DNA of 64,000 nucleotides from Meandrina meandrites (lineage: Eukaryota; Cnidaria; Anthozoa; Scleractinia; Meandrinidae). This document shows, in pieces, positions 60,991-64,000 of the stretch. Position 1 is the first letter of the stretch, and each line of letters starts with the position of its first letter. The notes under the pieces are model-generated. The model was not told the DNA's origin and did not search any database. It worked only from the letters and a program-made list of their open reading frames with translations. The DNA lies in the NCBI GenBank assembly GCA_963693305.1, contig OY855914.1, positions 10,786,403 to 10,850,402 of the forward strand, given 5' to 3'. The translations under genes and the position numbers were made by a program.

Positions 60991-61626
60991 TTTGTCTATC
61001 ATAACCGAGAAAGTTTAAGTTATAAATAACATAAAACACAACAAAAAGTTAACATCAGCAGCCTTTTTTCTCCCAGTTTTTTATAGAGTGAGGTTTTTTT
61101 TTGGCTTTTTTGATGAACTTTGTAACGACGAAAAATAAATTATTCGCAGAGAAACATAACTTGAAAATATATTTGTAATTTGACAACGTACCACTTCGTA
61201 AAATATTTGTGATTGAGAGTTAGGGTCGACCAGATTACAATCACCTACACTCTGGAATACAGATACGTTTCTGAAATTCGAATCAGTATCGCGCGCACTC
61301 AACAACACCACAGGATGTAGTTGCTGAACAATCTGGTTAATGGCATTCGGCATTCACTTAAAACGAATCCTTACATCATGTGCTGAAATCCAGTTCTCGG
61401 GACTTCGACATACAAACTGTATCGAAAGAACGTTTAAAAACGTAAATATCAAGTTACATTTCAGGAATTACCTCAGTTATCAAAATCTGTAATACACGAA
61501 GGGCGGATTCTCAAGTCATCTCATGAGACGTTTATATTTCTGTTCTTCGTATGACGTAAAACGTTGTTTATTTACTTGTTTCTTATCATTTCAGCTATAT
61601 TGTAAGAAACAGAGTTTCAGCTTATA

Positions 61627-64000
61627 ATGTGGCCGACTAATCCAGTTTGGCTGGCATTTATGCTTTTTGGCTCTTTTACGTCCCTTTCAAGTAAGTGCTA
61701 TCTGCTTGTTATTTTATTAAGGAAGTAAAAAACTCAACAAGTGCATTGCTGATTTATATAAGCATGCTGGGATTTTCAAGAACACGAGAGAAGTGCATTA
61801 AAAATTCCCAAGTACTAATATAACTCAACAATGCACGAGGATGAAGCTTTTTATTTCTTTTACAAAATGCTTAGGAAATAGCCCGCGCTCAAACTTATGA
61901 CTTAAGCTGCGTGCATTATATAGCCGGAGAATATCACACGGTGGCGAGAAGATATGAATTTTATGTTCGAGTGGCAGAGATATATCGTGTTTGCAACGAG
62001 AATATAAAATTCATATCTTTGAGCAAACGTATAATGTTCTTTTTATAATATGGAGACCAGATGTAGCTGTATTGCCGATTTTTATTTCATTGTTTTCGAA
62101 TAATCGAGCCTGTTTTACAAATTACTGTTACGTTCGTGTTCGTAGAAAACACAAAGCACCAGGACATAGAAACACTTACTGAATTCAAATCAAACAAAAT
62201 ACTTGTCAACTAAATAACACGTAAGAACCTGCTTGTCGATGCTTGCTAACAACAAACGACACAAGTAACCAAGTTCATTCAACAAAGTAGAAAAGGCGCG
62301 AATCTGGACGTCAATGAGCGATATGCCACTCATAAGAGTAACATACGGAAAATACGCTACTCGGGTCCCGAATGGAGTGGCGTATGGATTTTACGAGTGG
62401 CTTAGTTCCCAGTAAAACACTCTTCTCCATATAATAAAACTCAATAAAGCACAGGCGTGACGTAGACCGCATGCTTTAAGGAACTATAATGAACTCGAAC
62501 TGACTAATCACAGTGCACGCAATTACTAGAACATTTTATGATGATTATTAAATGCTACAGAACTCATTATACTGTCAAACCATTGTCCCCCTTCAACTTA
62601 ACATCTGACGGTAAACATTTCCTCCAGCGACCGAAAACAAGAAAACTAGTTCGTTTAGAATTTTGCGCAAACCTGGCGTAGAAATCGCATGGGAACACCG
62701 TGTAGGAAGAACGTTTGATTTTACTAGGTGATTGGGGTATTTAGTTAATCACCTAGCTGAACAAACAATACATGCTACTATTCAAAGTCTTTACCTGGTG
62801 GTGAGGTCGACGAGCACGTTTTATTTACAATAAAATTTGTTAAAAATCGAGATTTTTACTGTCAGGGATGGTTCCATGAACAGATGTTTTGGAGACGTGA
62901 GTTCCATAATTAAAAGCAATCTATAAAGTAACTGAGATACTACGAGCGCTTGATTGGCGAAAATCTAGGGAACTTTACACTGGTACACCTCGCTTCCGCT
63001 TTCTGATGGTCACGAAAAGCTGGTAACCTGACGGCGCGTGAATTACAAGCTTTTCTTGTGAAGTCCCAACATCCCGTGTGGGTCTATTTCGCTGTTAAAC
63101 CCACACAAAAAGGTTTCTATTGCTTAGTTAGATCCCCTTTGTGCCTCTTCATTTTATTCGTTTGGCATGTGCGGAACAAAAACTGTCTTTCTTACATCGA
63201 GTCTCGGCGGAGTTAACGAATAGTGTATATGACGGATTTTTTTATTTGCTTGATTGAATTTACGTGAAATGCTGATCTGAACATCAGTTAAAAAGAAATT
63301 CAAAATCTTTGTTTTCACCACGTTTTAGCAGTCCATACACTTGAAATTTCACTTCCGGTTAGGTCAAAAACCACGCAAGGAAAGGACCTGGTACTAGATG
63401 AACCATGACGTCAAAACCAGACGTGCTCTCAAGAAACAAACAAAAAAACAAAGAATTTAATAAGGAATGTTGCTGCTGGTTTTTGTGTTTTTGTGTTTTT
63501 TTTTTCTGACAACACAACTGTTCCCTGTTCAGTTTGTTTGTTTCTGGTGAGCACGTTGTGGTTTTGACTTCACGGTTCGTCTAGCCTCAGGTCCTTTTCT
63601 CGCGCGGTTTTTGACCCAACAGGAAGTGAAATTTCACGTTTTCGAACGCCTAAAACGCGGTGAAAATAAAACGATTTCGATTTTCTTTTCCGATGTTCAA
63701 AATCAGCATCCCATGTAGATTCGATCAAGCAAATAAAAATCATATACACTTTAACGATTAGCATAAGCTAGATAATCGAGTGCCGACCAACTTTCGGAAA
63801 TGATTACGTTTTTAACTTCTCTTTTGATGCAGTTGCTACACGTTCGTGTTTTATGCAAGATTGGGGCAATAGAGTTGACGCAGAGACAGCGTGTGAATCA
63901 TCGTCTGGATATTACAACCTTGTCGGCTTTGAACGAGATGGCACTAACAACTTACAAGGAATAAAGAGAGCCAAATGTTGCGAGCGAGATCGAACGTTCT
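61627..64000 (+). CDS. Secreted Cys-Cys-repeat protein, partial (runs off window)
   Basis: Exon 1 (61,627-61,690) encodes a signal peptide (MWPTNPVWLAFMLFGSFTS) and ends in phase 1 at TCAA|GTAAGTGC. Exon 2 starts at 63,833 after TTTTGATGCAG in matching phase and stays open to the window end. It encodes one repeat of the type seen in the aerolysin-like gene: CFMQDWGNRVDAE, then SGYYNLVGFERDG and AKCCERD. It therefore looks like a paralog oriented away from that gene, about 6 kb apart. Whether a pore-forming domain follows cannot be seen here. An acceptor (TCATTTCAG) about 35 bases before the ATG suggests a 5' UTR intron. Confidence 0.75.
61935..62035. repeat. Inverted repeat in intron 1 of the plus-strand gene
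   Basis: GATATGAATTTTAT (61,951) faces ATAAAATTCATATC (62,004) around a CGAGTGG/ATCGTG core. It is a small foldback repeat. Confidence 0.55.
63312..63666. repeat. Long foldback element, arms ~125-135 bp
   Basis: The left arm starts TTTTCACCACGTTTTAGCAG. The right arm ends with the matching complement (TAAAACGCGGTGAAAA). In between, pairs such as GAAATTTCACTTCCGGTT/AACAGGAAGTGAAATTTC, GGTCAAAAACC/GGTTTTTGACC and GACGTCAAAACCA/TGGTTTTGACTTC mirror each other around a T-rich centre near 63,490. It is a non-coding foldback MITE 170 bases upstream of exon 2. If transcribed it would form a long imperfect hairpin. Confidence 0.8.

Noticed and set aside
1..64000. CRISPR arrays, operons, bacterial promoters, rRNA
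   Set aside because: The tandem repeats are microsatellites or exon duplications, and gene structure is plainly eukaryotic.

Overview
The window looks like genomic DNA of an anthozoan cnidarian, probably a stony coral. It is intron-rich and AT-rich, with small exons bounded by GT/AG, tRNA-headed SINEs of the kind common in coral genomes, L1/Tx1-like LINEs, Penelope-like elements and many short foldback or MITE elements. The genes encode secreted, modular proteins (C-type lectins, tyrosinases, TSP1 arrays, an aerolysin-like protein). No operon-like or bacterial features are present. All calls come from reading the sequence, splice phases and motifs; no search was run.

Left part (1-20,000), minus strand: two tandem C-type lectin genes with identical two-exon architecture (4643-5695 and 8840-9570), a decayed third signal-peptide exon (about 10,389-10,440), then a three-exon secreted tyrosinase (13,328-17,834). 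A ~1 kb AGAAG satellite (polypyrimidine on the sense strand) lies just upstream of the tyrosinase start. A LINE remnant follows.

Middle (20,000-31,700) has no gene I can support. It holds local duplications, an 819-bp Harbinger-like MITE whose TTA target duplication can be checked against a paralogous empty site inside the window, other foldbacks, and the GIY-YIG end of a Penelope element.

Centre (31,746-44,178), minus strand: a signal-peptide exon, a WSC/PAN-like Cys module, twelve intact and three decayed TSP1 exons, then a second tyrosinase that has no signal exon of its own. Every internal boundary is phase 1, and the last TSP1 exon has an intact donor facing the tyrosinase acceptor. The simplest reading is one TSP1-tyrosinase fusion gene of about 1,167 residues. 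Part of the array is a perfect 393-bp tandem duplication.

Right part (47,513-64,000): a three-exon gene on the minus strand (47,513-55,608) joins a signal peptide, three short Cys-Cys repeats and an aerolysin-like beta-pore-forming domain; its first intron carries a broken L1/Tx1-like LINE. A divergently oriented gene with the same Cys-Cys repeat starts at 61,627 on the plus strand and runs off the window. A Penelope fragment lies between the two.

The likely theme is a cluster of secreted or extracellular proteins for recognition, matrix or melanin chemistry and membrane attack, built by phase-1 exon shuffling and tandem duplication. That functional link is inference.
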